Part shown: piece after piece, positions 31,679 to 40,903 of the stretch | Layout of the letters: every line of letters begins with the position of its first letter | How positions within the stretch are numbered: the first letter of the stretch is position 1 | Source: Geodermatophilus normandii | GTDB taxonomy: Bacteria > Actinomycetota > Actinomycetes > Mycobacteriales > Geodermatophilaceae | DNA length: 64,000 bases | Direction: 5' to 3' | Assembly (NCBI RefSeq): GCF_003182485.1 | Contig: NZ_QGTX01000001.1 | Coordinates: 806,001 to 870,000, forward strand | Program-made: the position numbers and the translations under genes | The notes under the pieces: model-generated | Seen by the model: only the letters and a program-made list of their open reading frames with translations | Database searches by the model: none | Told to the model about the DNA's origin: nothing

Positions 31679-32335
31679 CCCGCCGGGCCGGACCAGCCCG
31701 CTCTCGTAGGCGAAGGCGACCGCCTGCACCCGGTCGCGCAGGCCGAGCTTGAGCAGCACCCGGCTGACGTGCGTCTTGACCGTCGCCTCACCGACGTACA
31801 GCCGGGCGGCGATCTCGGCGTTGGACAGCCCGGCCGCCACCAGGGCGAGGACGTCGGTCTCCCGCTCGGTCAGCTGCGCCAGCTCCGCGGCGCGGCCGGG
31901 GTCGGCCGCGGGGGCGGCGGCGAAGGACCGGATCACCCGCAGGGTGACGGCCGGGTCGAGCAGTCCCTGTCCGGCGGCCACGGTGCGCACCGCGGCGACC
32001 AGGTCCTCCGGCGGGGCCACCTTGAGCAGGAAGCCGCTGACCCCGGCCCGGAGCGCTGCGGTGACGTACTCGTCCTCGTCGAAGGTGGTGAGGACGACGA
32101 CGCGGGTGGGCAGGCCGGCGTCGACGATCCGCCGCGCCGCCTCCAGGCCGTCCATCCCGGGCATCCGGACGTCGAGCAGCACCACGTCGGGCGCGAGCCC
32201 GGTGACCACGCGGAGCCCGCTCGCGCCGTCGCCGGCCTCGCCGACCACCTCGATGTCGGGCTCGGCGGCCAGGACCATCCGCAGGCCGGTGCGGATCATC
32301 GACTGGTCGTCGACCAGCACCACCCGGATGCTCAC
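31676..32335 (-). CDS. NarL/FixJ-type response regulator
   Basis: 219 residues from GTG 32335. Receiver domain with acidic pocket DD near residue 10, phospho-acceptor Asp in LLDVRMPG (~residue 55), Thr in LTTF and Lys in LLKVAPPEDL. C-terminal LuxR helix-turn-helix (LTERETDVLALVAAGLSNAEIA). Coupled to the kinase gene upstream by GTGA and directly followed by the mrp operon, which it may control. Confidence 0.92.
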   Translation of the reverse strand: MSIRVVLVDDQSMIRTGLRMVLAAEPDIEVVGEAGDGASGLRVVTGLAPDVVLLDVRMPGMDGLEAARRIVDAGLPTRVVVLTTFDEDEYVTAALRAGVSGFLLKVAPPEDLVAAVRTVAAGQGLLDPAVTLRVIRSFAAAPAADPGRAAELAQLTERETDVLALVAAGLSNAEIAARLYVGEATVKTHVSRVLLKLGLRDRVQAVAFAYESGLVRPGG

Positions 32336-33504
32336 GCCCCCACCACCGCGGGCGCGCTGACCGGCGCCGGCACCGGGAAGCCGGCACGGACCCGGTAGCC
32401 GCCGCCGCGGACCGGCCCGACGCTCAGGTCTCCCCCGGCGACGGCGACCCGCTCGCGCATGTGCAGCTGCCCGTGCCCGCCGGGCGCCGCGGGTGGCTGG
32501 GGAACGCGGGAGCGGCCGTCGTCGGTGACGGTCACCGTCACCCGGCGCGGCGTCCAGGCGACCTCCACGCGGGTGGCCGCGGCGCCGGCGTGGCGGACGA
32601 CGTTGCACAGCGCCTCCTGCACCACGCGCACGGCCGAGACGTCGACCAGCGGCGGCAGCTCCGCGGGCTCCCCGGTGACGACCAGCTCCACCGGCATCCC
32701 GCCGGCGCGCAGCTCGGCGACGACGGCGTCCAGGCGGGACAGCGACGGTGGCGGGGCGGTGTCGCCGTCGGCGCGGTCGCGGAGGATGCCGACCACGCGG
32801 CGCATCTCGTCGACCGACTCGCGGCCCAGGCGCTCGAGCCCGAGCAGCACCTCCTGCGCCTCGGGGTGGTCGGGCAGCAGCCGCCGCAGGCCGCCCATCT
32901 GCAGCACCATCACGCTCACCGCGTGCGCCACGGAGTCGTGCACCTCGCGGGCGATGCGCGCCCGCTCGGCCACCACCGCCGCCCCGGCCACCGCCTCCTG
33001 CTGCCCGGCCAGCCGGGCGGCCAGCGACTGCAGCTCCAGGGAGCGCTGGTGGGACTGCCGGACCAGCGCCCCGACGGCCCAGGCGGTGGCGGTGACGACG
33101 AGGTAGAAGACGCCCTCCCAGGTCGAGGGGCCGAACGCGATCCCGGCGGCCACCACGACCAGCGTGGCGACGGCGGCGGCACGCAGCCCGCGCCGAACCG
33201 GCAGCACCGCCGCGGCGTGTCCGACGAGCACCGCCATGCCGATCAGCTGGGCGCCGCCGGGACCGGGGGTGCCCAGCGCGTAGTTGCCCAGCACGCTCAG
33301 CGCGCCGGCGAGCGCGGCCGCCCCGGGCGCTCGCGTGCACAGCGCCACGACCGCCCCGACCGCGACGCCGGGCAGCGCCGTGACCAGCGGGAAGCGGAAC
33401 GTCTCGTCGATCGCCGTCTCCACGACCGCGAGCACGGCCAGCAGCAGCCCGAGGGCCGGCCAGACGAGCCGGCGCGCGGACGGGGAGGAGGTCCAGCGGG
33501 GCAC
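32332..33504 (-). CDS. sensor histidine kinase (HisKA_3 / NarX-DesK type)
   Basis: 390 residues from leaderless GTG 33504. Five or six N-terminal hydrophobic helices without a large extracytoplasmic sensor domain, a coiled linker (SLELQSLAARLAGQQEA), the phospho-acceptor His in REVHDSVAHAVSV, and a C-terminal HATPase domain with VVQEALCNVVRHA and a glycine-rich lid. Forms a pair with the downstream regulator. Signal unknown; the membrane-embedded sensor suggests envelope or ion stress. Confidence 0.9.
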   Translation of the reverse strand: MPRWTSSPSARRLVWPALGLLLAVLAVVETAIDETFRFPLVTALPGVAVGAVVALCTRAPGAAALAGALSVLGNYALGTPGPGGAQLIGMAVLVGHAAAVLPVRRGLRAAAVATLVVVAAGIAFGPSTWEGVFYLVVTATAWAVGALVRQSHQRSLELQSLAARLAGQQEAVAGAAVVAERARIAREVHDSVAHAVSVMVLQMGGLRRLLPDHPEAQEVLLGLERLGRESVDEMRRVVGILRDRADGDTAPPPSLSRLDAVVAELRAGGMPVELVVTGEPAELPPLVDVSAVRVVQEALCNVVRHAGAAATRVEVAWTPRRVTVTVTDDGRSRVPQPPAAPGGHGQLHMRERVAVAGGDLSVGPVRGGGYRVRAGFPVPAPVSAPAVVGA

Positions 33505-33511
33505 GGCGAGC

Positions 33512-33517
33512 ACGGTA
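33512..33517 (-). promoter_or_regulatory. -10 box of the kinase-regulator operon
   Basis: TACCGT on the minus strand with 7 bases before GTG 33504. It overlaps an alternative GTG at 33513, which argues against that longer start. Confidence 0.6.
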
Positions 33518-33690
33518 GGGGCCGCGGGGCCCCCCGGGGATCCCCCGCGCGGCCGATGGACGGGCGTCCCCGCCTCCTCCCCACGGCGGAGGACGGTCGG
33601 TCCGCCGGGACGGACGTGCGGGGTGCCCCACGGGCCCGAGAGTCCTCGCCGACGCACCGACCGATGCGGTGCCCGACCCGACGAGGACCG

Positions 33691-34395
33691 ATGACCACCT
33701 CCCTGTCCCCCGCCCCTCCCGCTCCCGCCGCGACGCGGCCGGTCCGCAGCGCCGGCTCGCTGATGCTGCCGCTCGCCGGCGGTGCGCTGGTCGCGGGCTC
33801 CCTGCTCTACGTGGCCGGGCTGGCCACCTCCCCGCCGACGGAGTCGCTGGCCGACGCCGACTACATCGCCTCGCTCGCCGCGGACGAGGGGCAGACGGCG
33901 CTCTCGGCGCTGCTGCTGCACTACGGCAACATGGCGCTGGGCCTGGCCTGGCTGGCCGCCCCGGCGCTGGTCCGCGGCCGCCGCGGGCGCATCCCGACGA
34001 TCGTCGGCGCGCTGCTGTCGGCGATCGGCCTGGTCACCGTGACCGGTCTGGTGCTCTACGACTTCTGGACCGGCGGCATCGGCCGCGAGCTGCCCGCCGA
34101 CACGGCGCTGGCGCTGTTCGGGTCGGTGCAGGGCTCGGCCGGGGTGGCGGTCGTCGGCACCGTGACGCTGCTCGGGCTGCTGGGCCCGCTGGTCGGCTAC
34201 GCGGGGCTGGCGCGGGCCGGCGTCATCAGCTGGTGGCTGCTGGTCCCGGCGGTCGCCTGCCTGGTCGCCTCGGCGGCGCTGACGTTCAGCCCGCTGCTCT
34301 ACGCCGGCTTCGCACTGCTCGGGGCCGCGCCGGCCGTCGTCGTCGGGGTGCGGATGCTGCAGCGCTCCCGTGCCGAGGCGACCGTCGCCGGGTGA
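33691..34395 (+). CDS. multi-pass membrane protein of unknown function
   Basis: 234 residues, ATG 33691 with ACGAGGA just upstream. About six hydrophobic helices (for example LMLPLAGGALVAGSLLYVAGL) and short loops; no charged motif that marks a transporter or enzyme. Divergent from the two-component system, so it is a plausible target or accessory of it. Family not recognised. Confidence 0.75.
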   Translation: MTTSLSPAPPAPAATRPVRSAGSLMLPLAGGALVAGSLLYVAGLATSPPTESLADADYIASLAADEGQTALSALLLHYGNMALGLAWLAAPALVRGRRGRIPTIVGALLSAIGLVTVTGLVLYDFWTGGIGRELPADTALALFGSVQGSAGVAVVGTVTLLGLLGPLVGYAGLARAGVISWWLLVPAVACLVASAALTFSPLLYAGFALLGAAPAVVVGVRMLQRSRAEATVAG

Positions 34396-34423
34396 GGACG
34401 ATCAGGCCACCTGATCGTGCCGC

Positions 34424-34476
34424 GTCCTGGCTCACCTCCGGCGGTGAGCCAGGACGCTCCGCCGTGAGCCAGGACC
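34424..34476. terminator. bidirectional terminator with duplicated arm
   Basis: 13-bp perfect stem GTCCTGGCTCACC/GGTGAGCCAGGAC (34424-34436 with 34443-34455). The right arm is repeated again at 34463-34476 (CGTGAGCCAGGACC). A smaller GATCAGG/CCTGATC hairpin precedes it at about 34409-34426. Between convergent genes. Confidence 0.75.
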
Positions 34477-34478
34477 GG

Positions 34479-36293
34479 TCAGGCCTCCGCGAGCTCCGCG
34501 GCGGCCAGCCAGTCGGTCTCCACCCGGTCCTTCTCGGCCAGCAGGGTGCGCAGCCGGCCGTCGAGCTCCATGACCCGCGCGTGGTCGGTGGCCGCGGCCG
34601 CGAGCTCGGCGTGCAGCCGCTCCTCCTCGGCGGTGAGCTTCTCCAGCCGCCGCTCGAGCCGGGCGGCCTCCTTGCGGGCCGCGCGCACCTCCGCCGCCGA
34701 CGGCCCGGCGGCGGCAGGCGCCGCCCCGGGGGCCGGGGCGGGAGCCGACGCCGCCGAGGACAGCGCGGCACCGCCGCCGGCGCGGATGGCCAGGTACTCC
34801 TCCACCCCGCCGGGCAGCGCGGCGATCGAGCCGTCGCCCATCAGCGCCACGACCGAGTCGCACACCCGGTCGACGAAGTACCGGTCGTGGCTCACCACCA
34901 GCACGGTGCCGGGGAAGGAGTCGAGCAGGTCCTCGAGCTGGTTGAGCGTGTCGATGTCGAGGTCGTTGGTCGGCTCGTCGAGCAGCAGCACGTTGGGCTC
35001 GGCCATGAGCAGGCGCAGCAGCTGCAGGCGCCGGCGCTCGCCGCCGGAGAGGTCGCCGACCGGCGTCCACTGCCGCGACGGCGGGAAGCCGAAGCGCTCG
35101 GCCAGCGACGACGCCGAGATGTCCTGCCCGCCGATGCGGGCGATGCGGGCCACCTCCTGCACCGCCTCGAGCACGCGCAGCTTCGCGGGCAGCTCGGTGA
35201 CGTGCTGGGACAGGTACGCCGGCGCCACGGTCTGCCCGCGCACCACCGTTCCGCGGTCGGGCTCGGTCTCGCCCACCAGCAGCCGCAGCAGCGAGGTCTT
35301 GCCCGCCCCGTTCACCCCGACGACGCCGACCCGGTCGCCCGGCCCCACGTGCCAGGTCAGGTCGCGGAACAGGGGCCGCGGGCCGTCGTCGGAGGGGACG
35401 GAGTAGTCGACGTCCTCGACGTCGTAGACGGTCCTGCCGAGCCGGCGCGCGGCGAAGCCCTTGAGGGCCATCGTCTCGCGGGGCGGCGGCTCGTCGGCGA
35501 TGAGCGCCTCGGCCGCCTCGATCCGGAACCGCGGCTTGCTGGTGCGCGCGGGCGGGCCGCGGCGGAGCCAGGCCAGCTCCTTGCGCACCAGGTTCAGCCG
35601 CCGCTCCTCGCTCACCGCGGCGATGCGGGCGCGCTCGGCGCGGGCCAGCGTGTAGGCGGCGTAGCCGCCCTCGTAGGCGTGCACCGAGCCGTCGGAGACC
35701 TCCCAGGTCTGCGTGCAGACCTCGTCGAGGAACCACCGGTCGTGGGTGACGACGACGAGCGCGCCCACCCGGTCCTTCACGAAGTCGGCGAGCCACGCGA
35801 CGCCCTCGACGTCGAGGTGGTTGGTCGGCTCGTCGAGCACCAGCAGGTCCAACGGCCGGATCAGCTGCGCGGCCAGCGCCACCCGGCGCCGCTCCCCGCC
35901 GGACATCGGCGCCACCGGGCTGTCCAGACCCAGCCGGTCGAGCTCCAGGCCCGAGAGCACGCTGCGCACGGCCGGGTCGGCGGCCCACTCGTGCTCGGCG
36001 GCGAACAGCGAGGACGGGAGGACGACGTCGCGGACGGTCGCCCCCGGCGGCAGCGTCCCGGACTGGTCGAGGACGCCGACGGCGAGGTCGCCGCGGCGGG
36101 TGACCCGCCCCGAGTCGACGTCCTCCCGGCCGGTGAGGACGCCGAGCAGCGTGGACTTCCCGCTGCCGTTGCGCCCGACCACGCCGATCCGCTCGCCCGC
36201 CGCGACGCCGAGGGAGACGTCGTCGAGCAGCACGGTCGTGCCGTGGGCCTTCGACACCCGCTCGAGGTTGAGCAGGTTCAGCGGCGCGCTCAC
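34479..36293 (-). CDS. ABC-F family ATPase
   Basis: 604 residues from GTG 36293. Two ATP-binding cassettes without membrane helices: Walker A GRNGSGKS and GVNGAGKT, signatures SGGERRR twice, Walker B LLVLDEPTNHLD and LLLDEPTNDLD. A linker of the ABC-F P-site tRNA-interacting type lies between, and the C-terminal ~75 residues form a charged coiled coil. Ribosome-associated translation factor or antibiotic-protection protein; which of the two cannot be told. Upf/EttA/Uup-like, closest in layout to Uup. Confidence 0.9.
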   Translation of the reverse strand: MSAPLNLLNLERVSKAHGTTVLLDDVSLGVAAGERIGVVGRNGSGKSTLLGVLTGREDVDSGRVTRRGDLAVGVLDQSGTLPPGATVRDVVLPSSLFAAEHEWAADPAVRSVLSGLELDRLGLDSPVAPMSGGERRRVALAAQLIRPLDLLVLDEPTNHLDVEGVAWLADFVKDRVGALVVVTHDRWFLDEVCTQTWEVSDGSVHAYEGGYAAYTLARAERARIAAVSEERRLNLVRKELAWLRRGPPARTSKPRFRIEAAEALIADEPPPRETMALKGFAARRLGRTVYDVEDVDYSVPSDDGPRPLFRDLTWHVGPGDRVGVVGVNGAGKTSLLRLLVGETEPDRGTVVRGQTVAPAYLSQHVTELPAKLRVLEAVQEVARIARIGGQDISASSLAERFGFPPSRQWTPVGDLSGGERRRLQLLRLLMAEPNVLLLDEPTNDLDIDTLNQLEDLLDSFPGTVLVVSHDRYFVDRVCDSVVALMGDGSIAALPGGVEEYLAIRAGGGAALSSAASAPAPAPGAAPAAAGPSAAEVRAARKEAARLERRLEKLTAEEERLHAELAAAATDHARVMELDGRLRTLLAEKDRVETDWLAAAELAEA

Positions 36294-36370
36294 CGCGGGA
36301 TCCGGGTCATGGGGTCCCCAGTATCCCCGGGACCCCGGGTGCTCCGGCAGGGCGGGCGCGGGGCGGGGGC

Positions 36371-36412
36371 CGCTTGCGGCGTCGCTAGTGGACCCCAAGG
36401 CACCCGCAAGCG
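36371..36412. repeat. inverted repeat upstream of ABC-F gene
   Basis: CGCTTGCGG (36371-36379) with CCGCAAGCG (36404-36412), 24-base spacer, in the divergent space between the ABC-F and GNAT-like genes. Function unclear. Confidence 0.4.
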
Positions 36413-36474
36413 ACGTCCGGAGAGTCAGCGGCAGCACACCCCGGTCCCCCGGGGCGGACGAGCGGAGGAACTCC

Positions 36475-37235
36475 ATGAGCATGACCGCAGCGGCCCACGA
36501 CGCGGCGATCCCGGCCCCGGCGACCCCCCACCTGCGGGCGGTGCCCCCGCTGCCGGAGCCCGCTCCGGAGACGACGGCGCTGTGGTGGGCGCGGTTGCTG
36601 CGCCGCGGCCCCGGCCCGGTCGAGTACTCGCTCGTGGCCGTCAACTCCGACCGCTTCGCCGACGGCACCCCGGTCGACATGACCGCCGTCGACGCCCGGG
36701 CCGCCGGCCGGCCGGCTGGCAGGTCGACGTCCGCCACCGCGCCACCGACGGCCGGGTGGTCCGGATCGACGTCGCCGAGGAGCTGTCGGACACCTGCCCG
36801 CGGATGTGGTTCGCCGAGGTCACCCACGCCACCAGCGCGGTGCCCGCGGCCTCCCTGCTCGCCTTCCGCGGCACCGCCTTCCGGCCCGGCGCGGTCGTCC
36901 GCCCGCACGAGGTCGCCGCGGCCGGCGTGCGGATGACCGACCGGATCGCCGAGGTCCGCTGGTGGATCCGCTCGGGCCTGGTCGACACCGTCACCGTGGA
37001 GCCCGTCTACCGCGGCCGCGGGGTGGCCCGCACCCTGGTCACCGCCGCCGAGGGCCTGCGCTTCCTGCGCGGGTGGGCGCCGCTGCGCTCCGACGGCCGG
37101 CTCACCGACGCCGGTGCGGCGTGGCTGGAGTCCGCGCCCGCGGCGTGGCAGCCCCGGCTGGCCGCGCGCAGCGAGGTGCTCCCCGACGCCGACGCCGAGG
37201 AGGAGCTGACCGGCGTGGCCCGGCTGCTGCGCTGA
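36475..37235 (+). CDS. GNAT-like protein, frame broken by one missing base
   Basis: About 253 residues if one base is restored in the GGCC repeats near 36700-36716. ATG 36475 follows a GGAGGAA box. The N-terminal part (MSMTAAAHDA to DMTAVDARA) is in one frame; from WQVDVRHRATDG onward it is in the -1 frame. Near residue 185 the motif EPVYRGRGVARTLVTAAEGL looks like the acetyl-CoA-binding loop and helix of GNAT enzymes. Function uncertain; could be an N-acetyltransferase relic or regulator. Confidence 0.6.
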
Positions 37236-37274
37236 CCCCTCCGTCCCCGCCCTGCAGAAAGGTCGTGCCCCGCC

Positions 37275-37280
37275 TATCGT
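37275..37280 (+). promoter_or_regulatory. -10 box of MurE-like gene
   Basis: TATCGT, 7 bases before GTG 37288, a leaderless arrangement. Confidence 0.55.
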
Positions 37281-37287
37281 CCGAGTG

Positions 37288-38825
37288 GTGCCCCTGCCCC
37301 TGGTGACCTGGTCGGACGTCGAGCACCGGGCGGGAACCGTCCCGGGGGGCCCGGCCACCCGGCTCGGAGGCGACGACGACCTCACCGTGCGGGGCCTGGT
37401 CACCGACTCGCGACGGGTGGGCCCCGGGTCGCTGTTCGCCTGCGTGCGCGGTGCCGCGAGCGACGGGCACCGCTTCGCCGCGGTCGCCGCGCGCGCCGGG
37501 GCCGCGGCGCTGCTGGTCGACCGCCCGCTCGACGTCGACCTGCCGCAGCTGCGCGTCTCCTCGGTGCGCGCGCAGCTCGGCCCGCTCGGCGCGCTGCTGG
37601 CCGGCGACCCCGCCCGGCGGCTGCGCCTCGTCGGGGTCACCGGAAGCAACGGGAAGACGACGACCAGCACGCTGCTGCGCGGGGTGCTCGACGCGGCGGG
37701 CACCCGCGCCGGCGTCGTCGGCACGCTCGGCGCCCAGGTCGGGACCCGCTCGCGGGCGACGTCGCTGACCACGCCTGAGGCCCCGGAGCTGCACGAGCTC
37801 CTGGCCTGGATGGTCGAGGCCGGGGCGCAGCGGGCCGTGGTCGAGGCATCCTCGATCGCCCTCGACATGGGCCGCATCGACGGCCTGACCTTCGACGTCG
37901 CGGTGTTCACCGGCTTCGAGGAGGACCACCTCGACCACCACGGGACCATCGAGCACTACTGGGCCAGCAAGGCGCGGCTGTTCGAACGGGACCGGGCGGC
38001 GGCCGGCGTCGTCGTCGTCGACGACCCGTGGGGCCGGCGGCTGGCCGACCAGGCTCCGGTGCCGGTGACGCGGGTGGGCTCGGCCGAGGACGCCGACGTC
38101 CGGGTGCTCGGCTGGCGCACCGGCGCGGGCGGCACCGAGCTGCTGCTGTCCGACGACACCGGCGGGCACCGCGTGCACAGCCCGCTCGTGGGCCGGGTGC
38201 ACGTCACCAACCTCGCCGCGGCGTGGGCGACCGGCCGGGTGCTCGGGATCCCGGCGGCGCGGATCGCCGACGGCCTGGCCACGGCCGCGCCCCGCGGGGC
38301 CGCAACACGGTCCTCGGGGGGGACGGGCGGCCGGTCGTCGTCGTGGACTATGCGCACACCCCGCGCGCGCTGGCCGCGGCCGTCACCACCGCGCACGACC
38401 TGTGCGGGCCCGGCGGGCGGGTGCACCTCGTCCTGGGCGCCCGCGGCCGGCGGGACCGCTACAAGCGGCAGGGCCTGGGCGAGGCCGCGCGCGCGGCCGA
38501 CGTCGTCTGGCTGACCAACGAGGGCAGCCACGGCGAGGACCCGGCGGCGATCATGGCGGAGCTGCGGGTGGGCCTGATGGGAGCGGCCGCGGCGGTGCGC
38601 ACGGTGCCCGACCGCCGGGCGGCGATCCTGGCCGCGGTGCGCGCCGCCGGCCCCGCCGACGTCGTCCTGCTGGTCGGCCGCGGCCACGAGACCCGGATGC
38701 TCGACACCACCGACCCGCTCGACGCCGTCCACCTCGACGACGCCGAGGTGGCCAACACCGCCCTCATCGCCGAGCACGGCCCGCCCGTCCCGGCCGTCGA
38801 CGACCTGGCCGAGCGCGCCTCCTGA
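37288..38825 (+). CDS. MurE-like Mur ligase outside the dcw cluster, frame broken by one missing base
   Basis: About 512 residues if one G is restored in the run at 38296-38299. Three Mur domains: N-terminal UDP-binding domain (GLVTDSRRVGPGSLFACV), central ATPase with GVTGSNGKTTTSTLL, EASSIALDMGRIDG and the carbamoyl-Lys region YWASKARLFER, and C-terminal domain starting VVVVDYAHTPRAL. The DNPR motif that MurE uses to select diaminopimelate is replaced by TNEGSHGEDP, so the amino acid added, or the acceptor, is probably different. Not next to other cell-wall genes. A paralogue of MurE; not MurT, which lacks the first domain. Confidence 0.8.
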
Positions 38826-38882
38826 CCCCGGGCGGCTCCGGCCGCCGGGCGCGAGAGGGAACAGGACGGGCCTCCGCAGTGC

Positions 38883-38910
38883 TACCGTCCCCACTGGTTG
38901 AGAGCTCAAC
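38883..38910 (+). promoter_or_regulatory. pirin operon promoter with TTGA-N4-TCAA operator
   Basis: TACCGT at 38883-38888 is the -10 box. The palindrome GTTGAGAGCTCAAC at 38897-38910 lies over the predicted start of transcription, where a repressor would block it. The core TTGA-N4-TCAA recurs at the yceI promoter (54823-54838). Typical of MarR-family operators. Confidence 0.6.
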
Positions 38911-38924
38911 AAGGGAGGCCGGCC

Positions 38925-39923
38925 ATGCCCGCCGTCACCGTCGAGGACACCACCGCCCTGGCCCGCGTGCCGCTGCCGGCGCCCGGGACCGTCCGCCGCC
39001 GCACCCGCTCGGTCACCACCGCGCCGTCGGGCTTCGAGGGCGAGGGCTTCCCCGTCCGCCGCGCCTTCGCGGGCGTCGACCTGCGCGACCTCGACCCGTT
39101 CCTGCACATGGACCAGATGGGCGAGGTCGAGTACGCGCCCGGTGAGCCCCGGGGCACCTCGTGGCACCCGCACCGCGGCTTCGAGACCGTCACCTACATC
39201 ATCGACGGCACCTTCGAGCACGCCGACTCCCACGGTGGCGGCGGCACCATCAGCGACGGCGACACGCAGTGGATGACCGCCGGCGGCGGCGTGCTGCACA
39301 TCGAGCGGCCGCCGGAGCACCTGGTGGTCAGCGGCGGGCTCTTCCACGGCCTGCAGTTGTGGGTCAACCTGCCGCAGGCGCAGAAGTGGGTGCCGCCGCG
39401 CTACCAGGACCTGCGCGCCGACCGCTCGGTGCTGCTGGCCAGCCCCGACGCCGGGGCGTTCCTCCGGGTGATCGCCGGCGACGTCGCCGGGCACCGCGGG
39501 CCGGGGGCGACCCACACGCCGATGGCGATGGTGCACGCCACCGTCTCCCCCGGCGCGACGCTCGACCTGCCGTGGGACCCGTCGTTCAACGCGCTGGTCT
39601 ACGTCCTCTCCGGCGCCGGCGCGGTGGGCATCGACGGGGCGCCGGTGCGCACCGGGCAACTGGCGGTGCTCGGCCCCGGTGACACCGTGACCGTGCGGGG
39701 CGCGGTGCGGCAGGAGTCGCGGACGCCGGCGCTCGACGTCGTCGTCCTCGGCGGCCGCCCGATCCGCGAGCCGATCGCCATGTACGGGCCGTTCGTCATG
39801 AACACCCGCCAGGAGGTGCTCGACGCCTTCACCGACTTCCAGGCCGGGCGGCTGGGCCGCATCCCCGCCGCGTACGGCGACACCCCGCACGGCGCGGTGC
39901 ACGGTGAGACCGGACAGGAGTAG
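38925..39923 (+). CDS. pirin-family protein
   Basis: 332 residues from ATG 38925, with GGGAGG 6 bases upstream. Bicupin; N-terminal metal site in HPHRGFETVTY and the later HIE motif, the set used by pirins such as quercetinase YhhW. Iron-dependent oxidoreductase or redox sensor in the cytoplasm. First of three genes (pirin, pirin, flavin/F420-type oxidase) behind a candidate MarR-type operator, which suggests induction by quinones or other electrophiles. Confidence 0.9.
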   Translation: MPAVTVEDTTALARVPLPAPGTVRRRTRSVTTAPSGFEGEGFPVRRAFAGVDLRDLDPFLHMDQMGEVEYAPGEPRGTSWHPHRGFETVTYIIDGTFEHADSHGGGGTISDGDTQWMTAGGGVLHIERPPEHLVVSGGLFHGLQLWVNLPQAQKWVPPRYQDLRADRSVLLASPDAGAFLRVIAGDVAGHRGPGATHTPMAMVHATVSPGATLDLPWDPSFNALVYVLSGAGAVGIDGAPVRTGQLAVLGPGDTVTVRGAVRQESRTPALDVVVLGGRPIREPIAMYGPFVMNTRQEVLDAFTDFQAGRLGRIPAAYGDTPHGAVHGETGQE

Positions 39924-39933
39924 GAAGCCGGTC

Positions 39934-40903
39934 ATGAGCGATCCCTCGCCCCGCCCGGCCGCCCGGGAGACGGGCGGTCTCGACGGCACGGCCGCCGGCC
40001 CGCCCTGGACCTGCTGCCCGCCAAGGAGGTCGTGCTCGGCGAGGGACGCCGGTGCGGCGACTGCTGCCGACGCTGGGCCGCCGGATGGTCGGCGCCTGGG
40101 CGTTCGTGGACCACTACGGTCCCGACGACGTCGCCGCGACGTCCGGGATGCAGGTCACGCCGCACCCGCACACCGGGCTGCAGACGGTCTCCTGGCTGCT
40201 GCAGGGCAGCGTGCACCACCGCGACTCCCTCGGCAGCGACGTCACCTTCGGCCCCGGCCAGCTCGCGCTGATGACCGCCGGCCACGGGATCTCCCACTCG
40301 GAGCAGTCGCCGGTGCCGCACCCGCGGTTCCTGCACGGCGCCCAGCTGTGGGTGGCCCTGCCCGACGCCGCCCGCGACACCGCACCCGCCTTCGAGCACC
40401 ACACGACCCTGCCCGGCTTCACCTCCGACGGGCTGACCGCGACGGTGCTGATGGGCGGCTTCGGCGGCGCCGTCTCGCCGGGCACGGCGCACACCCCGAT
40501 CGTCGGCGTCGACCTCGACCTGGCCGCCGGCGCGGACGTCGAGGTGCCGCTGGAGCCGGCCTTCGAGCACGCGCTGCTCGGCGCCTCCGGCGGGGCCGAC
40601 GTCGAGGGCGCGCCGCTGGCCCACGGGGCGATGGTCTACCTGGGCACCGGCCGCCGGTCAGTGCGGATCCGGACCGAGGCGCCCGCCAAGCTGCTGCTCC
40701 TCGGCGGCGAGCCGTTCGAGGAGCGGCTGGTCATGTGGTGGAACTTCGTGGGCCGCTCCGGCGAGGAGGTCACCGAGTACGCCGAGCGGTGGAACGACGG
40801 CGACGCGCGCTTCGGCGTCGTCGCGGGGTTCTCCGAGGACCAGCGGCAGCTCGCGCCGCCGCTGCCGCCGGTGCCGCTCAAGGCGCGCGGGAGGGTCCGG
40901 TGA
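39934..40903 (+). CDS. second pirin-family protein, frame broken by two missing bases
   Basis: About 323 residues if one base is restored near 40003-40005 (CCC run) and another near 40043-40045 (GGG run). The pieces read MSDPSPRPAARETGG, then LLPAKEVVLGEG, then VRRLLPTLGRRMVGAW onward to the end. Pirin features: HPHTGLQTVSWLLQG, HRDSLG, GHGISHSEQ and C-terminal cupin. Both breaks remove one base, like the others in this window. Stop overlaps the next start (GTGA). Confidence 0.8.

Noticed and set aside
33669..37235. Plus-strand open frame of about 1190 codons across several genes
   Set aside because: Only its last part (from ~36716) is real coding, the -1 frame of the GNAT-like gene; the rest is opposite to the ABC-F gene.
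37288..38825. MurT of the MurT/GatD pair (Rv3712-like)
   Set aside because: The N-terminal UDP-binding domain of MurE is present and no GatD gene follows.
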